Positions 10,563 to 17,320 of a stretch of 17,320 bases of DNA are shown here, piece by piece. Each line of letters opens with the position of its first letter. The stretch's first letter is position 1. The stretch spans positions 1 to 17,320 of the forward strand of contig JAGWXN010000036.1 in assembly GCA_018969885.1 (NCBI GenBank), given 5' to 3'. Under the pieces are notes generated by a model. That model searched no databases. It saw only the letters and a program-made list of their open reading frames with translations, and was not told where the DNA came from. This DNA comes from Betaproteobacteria bacterium (lineage in GTDB: Bacteria; Pseudomonadota; Gammaproteobacteria; Burkholderiales; Burkholderiaceae). The position numbers and the translations under genes were made by a program.

Positions 10563-10583
10563 ACCGCTCTAGCCGCTAGCGGT
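10563..10583 (-). promoter_or_regulatory. Hairpin upstream of rplN
   Basis: ACCGCT and AGCGGT pair over 6 bp around a 9-nt loop; the overlapping perfect palindrome CCGCTAGCGG (10573-10582) offers an alternative fold. It lies 19 bases before the rplN ATG, next to its weak ribosome site, a plausible spot for translation control of the spc cluster, though no ligand can be named. Confidence 0.4.
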
Positions 10584-10630
10584 CAGTCTTGGCCCCGAGG
10601 AATGGGTTTGAAAAATTTCCGCTATCAACC

Positions 10631-10710
10631 TTGCGTGCTTTGCGCTGCGTTTTTTGCGCTTCGCTTTTCACGCCTCGCTTCTCACGCTTCGCGCTTTACT
10701 TTCGACGCGC
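10631..10710 (-). repeat. Degenerate low-complexity repeat tract at S10/spc boundary
   Basis: On the plus strand, variants of TTCGC, TGCGCT and TCACGC(C/T)TCGC recur for about 80 bp; the clearest pair is TTTTCACGCCTCGC followed by TTCTCACGCTTCGC. The minus strand (the transcript) is accordingly purine-rich, with repeated AAGCG units. No coding frame is recognisable. It resembles slipped-strand expansion or a decayed repeat. Confidence 0.5.
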
Positions 10711-10748
10711 TAGAAGGTTGTTACCGGGAAAGCCTTACATCATGACAG

Positions 10749-10784
10749 AAAAAAATAACCTGTGCAACTCGCGGGGATCAGGCT
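10749..10784 (-). terminator. Candidate intrinsic terminator at end of S10 cluster
   Basis: Minus-strand AGCCUG (overlapping the last codons and stop of rpsQ) pairs with CAGGUU across a 16-nt loop that itself can form GCG/UGC; this is followed by A and seven U. The stem is modest (6 bp with a G-U pair), so termination may be partial. It marks the boundary between the S10 and spc clusters, where E. coli also begins a separate transcript. Confidence 0.4.
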
Positions 10785-11050
10785 TCTGCGCCAGATACCA
10801 CACGCGAGACCACCCAGGTCTTGGTGCGCGAGAGCGGACGGCTCTCTTGGATTTCTACCATCGCGCCTTCGCTGATCTGCGCTTCGGTGTGCGCATGGAA
10901 ACGAGTGCTGCGAAGCACATATTTTCCGTAGACCGGATGCTTCACCTTGCGCTCAACCAGCACGGTAACGGTCTTCTGCATTTTGTTGCTGACGACGCGG
11001 CCGGTCAGCGTACGCTTGACGCGGGCGACGGTGGTTTCGGTGCTGGTCAT
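10778..11050 (-). CDS. rpsQ: 30S ribosomal protein S17
   Basis: Early-binding 30S protein with an OB fold. At 90 residues, [42 protein letters not shown] and [15 protein letters not shown] are standard. The ATG overlaps the rpmC TGA as ATGA, a sign of translational coupling. It is the last gene of the S10 cluster; its stop lies inside a terminator-like stem. Confidence 0.98.
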   Translation of the reverse strand: MTSTETTVARVKRTLTGRVVSNKMQKTVTVLVERKVKHPVYGKYVLRSTRFHAHTEAQISEGAMVEIQESRPLSRTKTWVVSRVVSGAEA

Positions 11051-11241
11051 TTGGCGGCCGCCTTTTCATTGATCACCGTGCGCACCCTGGCGATGTCGCG
11101 CCGGGTTTTGCGCAGCTGGCTGCTGTCGTTCAGTTGCTGGGTGCCGTGCTGCATGCGCAGCTTGAAATGCGCGCGCAACAGCTCGTCGAGTTCCTTACCG
11201 AGCGCCTGGTCATCCTTGGCGCGGAGGTCTTTGGCCTTCAT
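11047..11241 (-). CDS. rpmC: 50S ribosomal protein L29
   Basis: Small helical protein next to the tunnel exit, near L23 and the trigger-factor and SRP docking area. At 64 residues, it begins [20 protein letters not shown], then [17 protein letters not shown] and the C-terminal [14 protein letters not shown]. Start at ATG 11241, 26 bp after rplP; its stop overlaps the rpsQ start by 4 nt. Confidence 0.98.
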   Translation of the reverse strand: MKAKDLRAKDDQALGKELDELLRAHFKLRMQHGTQQLNDSSQLRKTRRDIARVRTVINEKAAAK

Positions 11242-11267
11242 GGCGTGTCCTTTCGGTGGGCGGGCGC

Positions 11268-11684
11268 TCAGGCGCCAACCATCCGCGTGACAAAGGTGGT
11301 GGAGATTGGCAGCTTGGCGGCTGCGAGGGCAAACGCTTCGCGAGCGAGCTGCTCGTTGACGCCGTCCATCTCGTAGAGCACCTTGCCAGGCTGAATCTCA
11401 GCGACGTAGTACTCTGGGTTGCCCTTACCGTTACCCATCCGAACCTCGGCGGGCTTCTTCGAAATCGGCTTGTCGGGGAAGATCCGAATCCAGACGCGGC
11501 CACCCCGCTTGATATGCCGGGTCATGGCACGACGGGCAGCCTCGATCTGACGGGCAGTCAGCCGGCCGCGGCCGGTCGCCTTCAGGCCGAAATCGCCGAA
11601 GGCCACCGAAGCCCCGCGTGTGGCGAGGCCCTTATTGCGGCCCTTCTGTTCCTTGCGATATTTGCGTCGAGCGGGTTGCAGCAT
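11268..11684 (-). CDS. rplP: 50S ribosomal protein L16
   Basis: Protein near the A-site tRNA elbow, needed for full peptidyl transfer. At 138 residues, [40 protein letters not shown] and [20 protein letters not shown] match the family. Start at ATG 11684, 11 bp after rpsC. Confidence 0.98.
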   Translation of the reverse strand: MLQPARRKYRKEQKGRNKGLATRGASVAFGDFGLKATGRGRLTARQIEAARRAMTRHIKRGGRVWIRIFPDKPISKKPAEVRMGNGKGNPEYYVAEIQPGKVLYEMDGVNEQLAREAFALAAAKLPISTTFVTRMVGA

Positions 11685-11695
11685 CGCTCACTCCT

Positions 11696-12568
11696 TCATT
11701 CAGGCTTCTTGGCGGCGTCGGCGGCCGGGGCGGCTACCTTGCGCACGCGCTTGACTGCGGTCTTGGTTGCGTCGGCGGCGTCAGCCGCGGACGCCGCCGG
11801 CGCACCGTCGGCTGCCGGCGCGCGGCGGGGACCACGTGGACCCGCGCCAGGGCGACCCGAGGGCGGACCGCGACGCGGACGGCGATCTTCACGCTCAGGC
11901 GCTGGCGCTTCCTTCTCGGCGGTCTGCGGCGCGTCATTACGGCCCAGGGTGTCGCCTTTGTAGACCCAAACCTTGACACCGATGGTGCCGTAGGTGGTAC
12001 GTGCTTCGGAGAAGCCGTAATCCACATCGGCGCGCAGCGTGTGAAGCGGCACACGACCCTCGCGGTACCACTCGGTACGTGCGATTTCGATACCGTTCAG
12101 GCGACCCGAGCTCATGATCTTGATGCCCTGCGCGCCCAAGCGCATGGCGTTTTGCATCGCGCGCTTCATTGCGCGACGGAACATGATGCGCTTCTCGAGC
12201 TGCTGGGTGATGGAGTCGGCGATGAGCTGAGCATCGATTTCGGGCTTGCGCACTTCCTCGATGTTGACGTGCACCGGCACGCCAATCAGGCGCTGCAGGT
12301 CGGCCTTGAGGAGTTCGATGTCCTCGCCCTTCTTGCCGATCACCACGCCCGGACGAGCCGAGAAAATCGTGATACGTGCGTTTTTGGCGGGCCGCTCGAT
12401 CAGCACGCGGCTGACCGACGCGCTCTTCAGCTTCCGGCGCAGATACTCGCGAACCCGCAGGTCATCATTGAGCAGCTGCGGAAACTGGCTGCCCGAAGCG
12501 AACCAGCGTGAGGCCCAGTTGCGGCTGACCGAAAGACGGAATCCGGTCGGGTGAATCTTCTGTCCCAT
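11696..12568 (-). CDS. rpsC: 30S ribosomal protein S3 with long Ala/Pro/Arg tail
   Basis: Forms the mRNA entry channel together with S4 and S5. The N-terminus is [18 protein letters not shown]; a KH domain carries GKKG at 78-81, and the C-domain contains [19 protein letters not shown] and [18 protein letters not shown]. The conserved part ends near residue 215; about 75 further residues are rich in Pro, Arg, Gly and then Ala, with repeated APAAD. The 290-residue total is well above E. coli S3 (233). ATG at 12568 with AAGGGA upstream, 22 bp after rplV. Confidence 0.98.
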   Translation of the reverse strand: MGQKIHPTGFRLSVSRNWASRWFASGSQFPQLLNDDLRVREYLRRKLKSASVSRVLIERPAKNARITIFSARPGVVIGKKGEDIELLKADLQRLIGVPVHVNIEEVRKPEIDAQLIADSITQQLEKRIMFRRAMKRAMQNAMRLGAQGIKIMSSGRLNGIEIARTEWYREGRVPLHTLRADVDYGFSEARTTYGTIGVKVWVYKGDTLGRNDAPQTAEKEAPAPEREDRRPRRGPPSGRPGAGPRGPRRAPAADGAPAASAADAADATKTAVKRVRKVAAPAADAAKKPE

Positions 12569-12590
12569 GTCGTTTCCCTTGCGCCTGCGG

Positions 12591-12923
12591 TCAGCGGTCG
12601 CCGACCGTCACGAAAATGTGACAGGTCTGCTTTTCGATCTTGGCCCCGCGCCCCTTGGCGCGAGCGGAGAAGCGCCGAAGCGACGTGGCTTTCTCGACGT
12701 AGATGGTTTTCACCCGGAGTTCGTCGATATCAGCCCCGTCATTGTGCTCGGCGTTGGCAATCGCCGACTCGAGCACCTTCTGGACGATCTTGGAGGCCTT
12801 CTTGGGCGAGAACATCAGAATGTTCAGCGCCTTTTCGACCGGCTTGCCGCGGATCATGTCGGCGACCAGTCGACCCTTTTGGGCCGACAGTCGCACGCCG
12901 CGCAGGATGGCTTGCGTTTCCAT
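12591..12923 (-). CDS. rplV: 50S ribosomal protein L22
   Basis: Binds 23S rRNA and sends a beta-hairpin into the exit tunnel, where macrolide-resistance changes occur. At 110 residues, [40 protein letters not shown] and the hairpin [19 protein letters not shown] are intact. Start at ATG 12923 with AAGGAAG upstream; 9 bp after rpsS. Confidence 0.98.
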   Translation of the reverse strand: METQAILRGVRLSAQKGRLVADMIRGKPVEKALNILMFSPKKASKIVQKVLESAIANAEHNDGADIDELRVKTIYVEKATSLRRFSARAKGRGAKIEKQTCHIFVTVGDR

Positions 12924-12932
12924 GTCGCTTCC

Positions 12933-13214
12933 TTATTTCTTCGCGCCGGCCTTCTTGTCGGCCGCGTGACCCTTGAACGTCCGGGTGAGCGCGAACTCGC
13001 CAAGCTTGTGCCCGACCATGTTCTCGTTGATGAACACCGGCACATGCTGGCGGCCGTTGTGCACGGCGATCGTGAGCCCGATGAAATCGGGAATCACCGT
13101 GGAGCGGCGCGACCAGGTCTTGATCGGCTTCTTGTCTTTGACCGCAATTGCGGTATCGACTTTTTTCATCAGGTGGCCGTCTACAAACGGGCCTTTTTTG
13201 ACTGAGCGTCCCAT
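12933..13214 (-). CDS. rpsS: 30S ribosomal protein S19
   Basis: Head protein of the 30S subunit, partner of S13. At 93 residues, [40 protein letters not shown] and [15 protein letters not shown] are diagnostic. Start at ATG 13214 with GGA about 6 nt upstream; 21 bp after rplB. Confidence 0.98.
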   Translation of the reverse strand: MGRSVKKGPFVDGHLMKKVDTAIAVKDKKPIKTWSRRSTVIPDFIGLTIAVHNGRQHVPVFINENMVGHKLGEFALTRTFKGHAADKKAGAKK

Positions 13215-13235
13215 AGCTGTTCCGTCACCTGTCCG

Positions 13236-14051
13236 TTACTTGCCGCGTCGCTGAACGATCATCGAATCGGTGCGCTTATTGCGCCGGGTCTTGTAGCCCT
13301 TGGTGGGCGTACCCCAGGGCGATACCGGGTGGCGATTGCCACGCGTACGCCCGCCGTGCGGGTGATCAACCGGGTTCATGGTTTCGCCGCGCACCGTCGG
13401 GCGAATACCGCGCCAACGGGTTGCACCGGCCTTGCCGATCTGCCGCAGGCCGTGCTCTTCGTTGCCGACTTCACCGATGGTGGCACGACACTCGATGTGC
13501 ACCTTGCGGATTTCACCCGAGCGCAGACGTACCTGCGCGTAGGTTCCTTCGCGAGCAAGGAGCCGCGCCGAGGCGCCCGCTGACCGCGCCACCTGCGCGC
13601 CCTTGCCGGGCAGCAGTTCGATGGCGTGGATGGTCTGGCCCACCGGGATATTGCGGATGGGCAGCGTGTTACCCGGACGGATCGGCGCCTGCGAACCACT
13701 CATCAGCTGGGTGCCCACTTCCACGCCACGCGGGGCGAGGATGTAGCGGCGCTCGCCATCAGCGTAGCAAAGAAGCGCGAGATGGGCGCTTCGGTTCGGA
13801 TCGTATTCAATCCGCTCGACCTTGGCGAAGATTCCGTCCTTGTTGCGGCGGAAGTCAACGATCCGGTACTGACGCTTGTGACCGCCACCCTTATGACGGG
13901 TGGTGATGCGGCCGAGGTTGTTACGCCCCGAACCCCGCGTCTGGCTTTCGGTCAGGGCATCCACCGGACGCCCTTTGTGCAGATTGGGGTGAACCACCTT
14001 CACCATCGCCCGGCGGCCGGGCGAGGTGGGCTTCATCTTGGCGATAGGCAT
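13236..14051 (-). CDS. rplB: 50S ribosomal protein L2, altered catalytic-side loop
   Basis: Core large-subunit protein required for subunit joining and peptidyl transfer. The 271 residues include [53 protein letters not shown] and [14 protein letters not shown] is at 229-232 (E. coli Asp228, His229 and His231 retained). The usual HPHGGGEGR... continuation is instead [18 protein letters not shown], two to three residues short and lacking GEG. The reading frame is otherwise intact, so this is an in-frame difference. Start at ATG 14051 directly abuts the rplW stop (zero gap). Confidence 0.98.
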   Translation of the reverse strand: MPIAKMKPTSPGRRAMVKVVHPNLHKGRPVDALTESQTRGSGRNNLGRITTRHKGGGHKRQYRIVDFRRNKDGIFAKVERIEYDPNRSAHLALLCYADGERRYILAPRGVEVGTQLMSGSQAPIRPGNTLPIRNIPVGQTIHAIELLPGKGAQVARSAGASARLLAREGTYAQVRLRSGEIRKVHIECRATIGEVGNEEHGLRQIGKAGATRWRGIRPTVRGETMNPVDHPHGGRTRGNRHPVSPWGTPTKGYKTRRNKRTDSMIVQRRGK

Positions 14052-14348
14052 TTACGCGGCCTCCGCAAAATTGATTTCCTGGCCTGCCTTGAGACTGACA
14101 TAGGCCTTGCGGACATGGCGACGACGACCGGAGAACTTCCCGAAACGCTTCGCTTTACCCTTCTGGTTGAGCACCTGAACCGACTCGACCTCAACCTTGA
14201 AGAGCATTTCGACTGCCGCCTTGATTTCCTGCCGCGTGGCGTCCTGCAGTACGCGGAAGGTGATCTGGTTATTGCGGTCAGCGACGAAGGTTGCCTTCTC
14301 GGAGACGATCGGCGACACGAGCACCTGGGTGAGTCGCTCCTGGTTCAT
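14052..14348 (-). CDS. rplW: 50S ribosomal protein L23
   Basis: Exit-tunnel rim protein that docks trigger factor and SRP. At 98 residues, [39 protein letters not shown] and the loop [20 protein letters not shown] are typical. Its ATG overlaps the rplD stop (ATGA) and its TAA touches the rplB ATG, so rplD-rplW-rplB are tightly coupled. Confidence 0.98.
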   Translation of the reverse strand: MNQERLTQVLVSPIVSEKATFVADRNNQITFRVLQDATRQEIKAAVEMLFKVEVESVQVLNQKGKAKRFGKFSGRRRHVRKAYVSLKAGQEINFAEAA

Positions 14349-14977
14349 GCGAGGATCTCCTGGACTTTGGCGAGCGCCGCCCGCGTGATCAGCACCTTCG
14401 AGAAGTGCACCAGCGAGACCGGGTCGGCATGACGCGGCTCCACCACCATGACGTGGGGCAGATTGCGCGCGGCCAGCAGCAGGTTCTCATCGACCGAATC
14501 GATAATGACCAGCACCGACGCGCCGTTCGCGCCCAGTCCCATCGCCTTGATCTTGTCGGCCAGCAGCTTGGTCTTGGGCGCATCGATTGCGAGACCCTCC
14601 ACCACGGCCACCCGATCCTCGCGAGCTAGCTGCGACAGGATTGAGCAAACCCCGGCGCGATACATCTTGCGATTAACTTTGTGCGAGAAATTTTCTTCCG
14701 GCGAATTCGGGAAAATCTTGCCACCACCCCGCCAGAGCGGCGAGGAGGTCATGCCGGCACGCGCGCGGCCCGTTCCTTTCTGCCGCCAGGGCTTCTTGGT
14801 GGAATGGCGAACTTCGCTACGGTCTTTCTGGGCGCGGTTGGCGCTGCGCGCATTGGCCTGAAACGCCACCACCACCTGATGGATGAGTGGTTCGTTGTAT
14901 TCGCGACCGAAAATCGTATCGGGCGCTTCAACCTTTGCGCAGGCCTGGCCGCTTGAATCGAGCAGATTCAGTTCCAT
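14345..14977 (-). CDS. rplD: 50S ribosomal protein L4
   Basis: Binds domain I of 23S rRNA and lines the exit tunnel; in E. coli it also represses the S10 operon. The 210 residues contain [18 protein letters not shown], the tunnel loop [20 protein letters not shown] and [20 protein letters not shown]. The start is placed at ATG 14977 ([11 protein letters not shown]), preceded by GAGGAGG; the upstream in-frame TTG would translate the ribosome site and is rejected. It is 14 bp after rplC. Confidence 0.98.
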   Translation of the reverse strand: MELNLLDSSGQACAKVEAPDTIFGREYNEPLIHQVVVAFQANARSANRAQKDRSEVRHSTKKPWRQKGTGRARAGMTSSPLWRGGGKIFPNSPEENFSHKVNRKMYRAGVCSILSQLAREDRVAVVEGLAIDAPKTKLLADKIKAMGLGANGASVLVIIDSVDENLLLAARNLPHVMVVEPRHADPVSLVHFSKVLITRAALAKVQEILA

Positions 14978-14991
14978 GGTCAGGGGCCTCC

Positions 14992-15660
14992 TCAAGCCTT
15001 ACCGGTCGAGCGCCGGGGCGCGGGAGCTTTCACTGCTGGGGTCACGATCACCGAGCCATTCTTGGCACCCGGCACCGCACCGCGGAGCATGAGCAATCCA
15101 CGTTCTGCATCCACCCGCGCGACGACCAGGTTTTGCACACTACGGGTGACTGCACCCATGTGACCCGCCATGCGCTTGCCCGGAAATACGCGACCCGGAT
15201 CCTGCGCCATGCCGATCGAGCCTGGCACATTGTGCGAACGCGAGTTACCGTGGGAGGCGCGGCCCGAACCGAAGTTGTGGCGTTTGATGGTGCCGGTGAA
15301 GCCCTTGCCGTGCGAGGTTCCCTGCACGTCGACTTTTTGCCCTGCCTCAAAGAGGCCAGCCGGAACCACTGCGCCGGGCTGATAACCCGACACAACATCG
15401 GCGTCGACACGGAATTCACGCACCACGCTGCCCGCTTCGACGCCGGCTTTCGCGAAGTGCCCAGCACGCGCTTTCGTGACACGACTTGCGCGGCGCTTGC
15501 CAAACGCGATCTGAACCGCGTTGTAACCGTCGGACTCGACGGTCTTGATCTGGGACACGCGGTTGTCGGACACGTCTACCACCGTCACCGGAACGGCATC
15601 GCCGTCGTCGGTGAAGATGCGCATCATGCCGACCTTGCGCCCCAAAAGGCCAAGGGTCAT
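14992..15660 (-). CDS. rplC: 50S ribosomal protein L3
   Basis: Assembly-initiating large-subunit protein whose long loop reaches the peptidyl-transferase centre. At 222 residues, [20 protein letters not shown], then [40 protein letters not shown] and [10 protein letters not shown]. The start ATG 15660 follows GGAG with 6 nt spacing; an ATG 24 nt upstream (MQSGLEKK) would add non-conserved residues and cover the ribosome site. It is separated from rpsJ by a 234-bp spacer holding a promoter-like pair and a long hairpin. Confidence 0.98.
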   Translation of the reverse strand: MTLGLLGRKVGMMRIFTDDGDAVPVTVVDVSDNRVSQIKTVESDGYNAVQIAFGKRRASRVTKARAGHFAKAGVEAGSVVREFRVDADVVSGYQPGAVVPAGLFEAGQKVDVQGTSHGKGFTGTIKRHNFGSGRASHGNSRSHNVPGSIGMAQDPGRVFPGKRMAGHMGAVTRSVQNLVVARVDAERGLLMLRGAVPGAKNGSVIVTPAVKAPAPRRSTGKA

Positions 15661-15702
15661 TTTTTTCTCCAGTCCCGACTGCAATTGGCCGGGTGTGTTA
15701 CA

Positions 15703-15760
15703 TCGATTCCGGTGGCAGGAACCAGGGCGATGCCGCTTGCCACCTGCTCCGGAATTTCGA
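15703..15760 (-). promoter_or_regulatory. Long bulged hairpin in rplC leader
   Basis: On the plus strand, TCG-ATTCC-GGTGGCA (15703-15717) pairs with TGCCACC (15738-15744), GGAAT (15751-15755) and CGA (15758-15760): about 15 bp with a 6-nt and a 2-nt bulge on one side and a 20-nt loop that can form a small GGC/GCC inner stem. The RNA of the minus strand would fold the same way. It would be at the very 5' end of a transcript from the promoter-like site just upstream and 43 bp before the rplC ATG. Pairing is seen directly; a role as ribosomal-protein binding site is inferred. Confidence 0.6.
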
Positions 15761-15770
15761 AAAGCCTTCG

Positions 15771-15799
15771 ATAATAACTCAGGTCGTCGAAATCACCAA
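15771..15799 (-). promoter_or_regulatory. Candidate sigma70-type promoter for rplC onward
   Basis: Minus strand TTGGTG, 17 bp, TATTAT. The -10 box matches the consensus at 5 of 6 positions and the -35 at 3 of 6 (TTG kept), at optimal spacing. Transcription would start near 15762-15765, directly before the leader hairpin. It would let rplC and the genes below be expressed apart from rpsJ. Confidence 0.5.
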
Positions 15800-15821
15800 A
15801 TTAGGGGATTCTGACGGTGAC

Positions 15822-15845
15822 TCTGCGGGGCGAGTCTGCGGGGCG
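15822..15845. repeat. Short tandem direct repeat in rpsJ-rplC spacer
   Basis: TCTGCGGGGCG occurs twice with a 13-bp period (15822-15832 and 15835-15845), about 50 bp beyond the rpsJ stop. A related string GTCTGCCCGGGGCGT is found in the rpsK-rpsD spacer near 3540-3554. Function unknown. Confidence 0.5.
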
Positions 15846-15894
15846 TTCGGGCGGCGCAGGCCGCGAGCGCGCGCCAAAGAATCGCCCAGCCGAT

Positions 15895-16227
15895 TTATCC
15901 GCGCCAGCCGTCAGCCTGCTGAACGTAGATCTTCACATCAACGCCTGCAGGCAGATCAAGCTTGGTGAGCGCGTCGATGGTCTTGTCGGTCGGGTCGACG
16001 ATATCCATCAGCCGCTGATGCGTGCGCATTTCGAACTGATCGCGCGAGGTCTTGTTCACGTGCGGCGAACGCAGCACATCGAAGCGCTGGATCCGGGTGG
16101 GAAGCGGCACCGGGCCGCAGACCACCGCACCAGTGCGCTTGGCGGTGTCAACGATTTCAGCCGCCGACTGGTCGATCAGGCGGTAATCAAACGCTTTGAG
16201 GCGAATGCGGATTTTCTGGCTTTGCAT
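15895..16227 (-). CDS. rpsJ: 30S ribosomal protein S10 with short C-terminal extension
   Basis: Head protein of the 30S subunit that also pairs with NusB in transcription antitermination. [40 protein letters not shown] and [18 protein letters not shown] are conserved. The product has 110 residues against the usual 103; the added tail reads QQADGWRG after DVKIYV. Start at ATG 16227, with AGGA about 11 nt upstream. It follows the tuf terminator and, unusually, is separated from rplC by 234 bp. Confidence 0.98.
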   Translation of the reverse strand: MQSQKIRIRLKAFDYRLIDQSAAEIVDTAKRTGAVVCGPVPLPTRIQRFDVLRSPHVNKTSRDQFEMRTHQRLMDIVDPTDKTIDALTKLDLPAGVDVKIYVQQADGWRG

Positions 16228-16250
16228 GGTGAGGCATCCTAAAGAACGGT

Positions 16251-16264
16251 GCAGCCTGGGCTGC
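16251..16264 (-). promoter_or_regulatory. Small hairpin in rpsJ leader
   Basis: GCAGC and GCTGC pair around a 4-nt loop, 23 bases before the rpsJ ATG. On the minus strand it is followed by ACCGTTCTTT, a tail similar to that of the preceding tuf terminator but with fewer T. It could be a second, weak terminator or attenuator. Confidence 0.35.
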
Positions 16265-16268
16265 GGTC

Positions 16269-16296
16269 AAAAGAACGAGGGGCAGACGCCTGCCCC
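16269..16296 (-). terminator. Rho-independent terminator after tuf
   Basis: Minus strand GGGGCAG-GCGT-CTGCCCC is a perfect 7-bp GC-rich stem with a 4-nt loop, followed by TCGTTCTTTT. It lies 24 bp past the tuf stop and would end the str/tuf transcript before rpsJ. This is the clearest terminator in the window. Confidence 0.75.
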
Positions 16297-16320
16297 GGCG
16301 CGGATGGCGCGTTGACCTGC

Positions 16321-17319
<999 letters not shown>

Positions 17320-17320
17320 G

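Noticed and set aside
14978..14995. Upstream TTG start for rplD
   Set aside because: It would translate through the GAGGAGG ribosome site; relatives start at MEL.
15170..15240. L3 has Met where E. coli has the methylated Gln150 (SIGM rather than SIGQ)
   Set aside because: As far as I recall, [12 protein letters not shown] is a common betaproteobacterial form, so it is not unusual here.
14887..15774. 295-codon plus-strand open frame
   Set aside because: Antisense to rplC and the start of rplD; no recognisable protein.
15880..15895. AATCG/CGATT stem at the rpsJ stop as terminator
   Set aside because: Only 5 bp and mostly A/T at the base, followed by CUUUGG rather than a U-run.

Overview
This is a GC-rich bacterial chromosome segment with a single long array of co-directional genes, all on the minus strand. 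Read 5'->3' on that strand (right to left), it holds the 3' part of tuf and then the S10, spc and alpha ribosomal-protein clusters in the standard order: rpsJ-rplC-rplD-rplW-rplB-rpsS-rplV-rpsC-rplP-rpmC-rpsQ / rplN-rplX-rplE-rpsN-rpsH-rplF-rplR-rpsE-rpmD-rplO-secY-infA-rpmJ / rpsM-rpsK-rpsD-rpoA-rplQ. It ends with a two-gene ABC exporter of the NodI/NodJ family. infA between secY and rpmJ, the betaproteobacterial wording of rpoA, rpsJ, rpsH and rpmJ, and the 101-residue zinc-free S14 all point to a betaproteobacterium, most likely near Burkholderiales. The genus cannot be named from this window.

Layout: 17319-16321 tuf (truncated by the window edge); 16320-16228 spacer with a strong intrinsic terminator; 16227-10778 S10 cluster; 10777-10545 boundary spacer; 10544-4446 spc cluster with secY, infA and rpmJ; 4432-1322 alpha cluster; 1297-386 NodI-type ATPase; 393-1 NodJ-type permease, truncated. 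rpmJ (4446-4559) is a 37-residue gene that is easy to miss. There are no tRNA or rRNA genes, insertion sequences or CRISPR arrays, and no gene-free stretch above 300 bp. The four longest spacers are rpsJ-rplC (234 bp), rpsQ-rplN (233 bp), rpsK-rpsD (243 bp) and rplX-rplE (145 bp). The other spacers are 0-57 bp within the ribosomal clusters and 93 bp between tuf and rpsJ, or are replaced by 4-8 nt overlaps.

The genes build both ribosomal subunits, RNA polymerase alpha, initiation factor 1 and the Sec translocon channel. Most of the window is ordinary housekeeping sequence and I see no new multi-gene system. The points most worth a second look are: (1) a promoter-like pair at 17-bp spacing followed at once by a long bulged hairpin in the rpsJ-rplC spacer, which looks like an autoregulatory leader placed in front of rplC rather than rpsJ; (2) loss of the conserved GGGEG motif beside the catalytic-centre loop of ribosomal protein L2; (3) a terminator-like structure and a low-complexity repeat tract at the S10/spc boundary; (4) a structured spacer in front of GTG-initiated rpsD; and (5) tuf codon choice that differs from all its neighbours.
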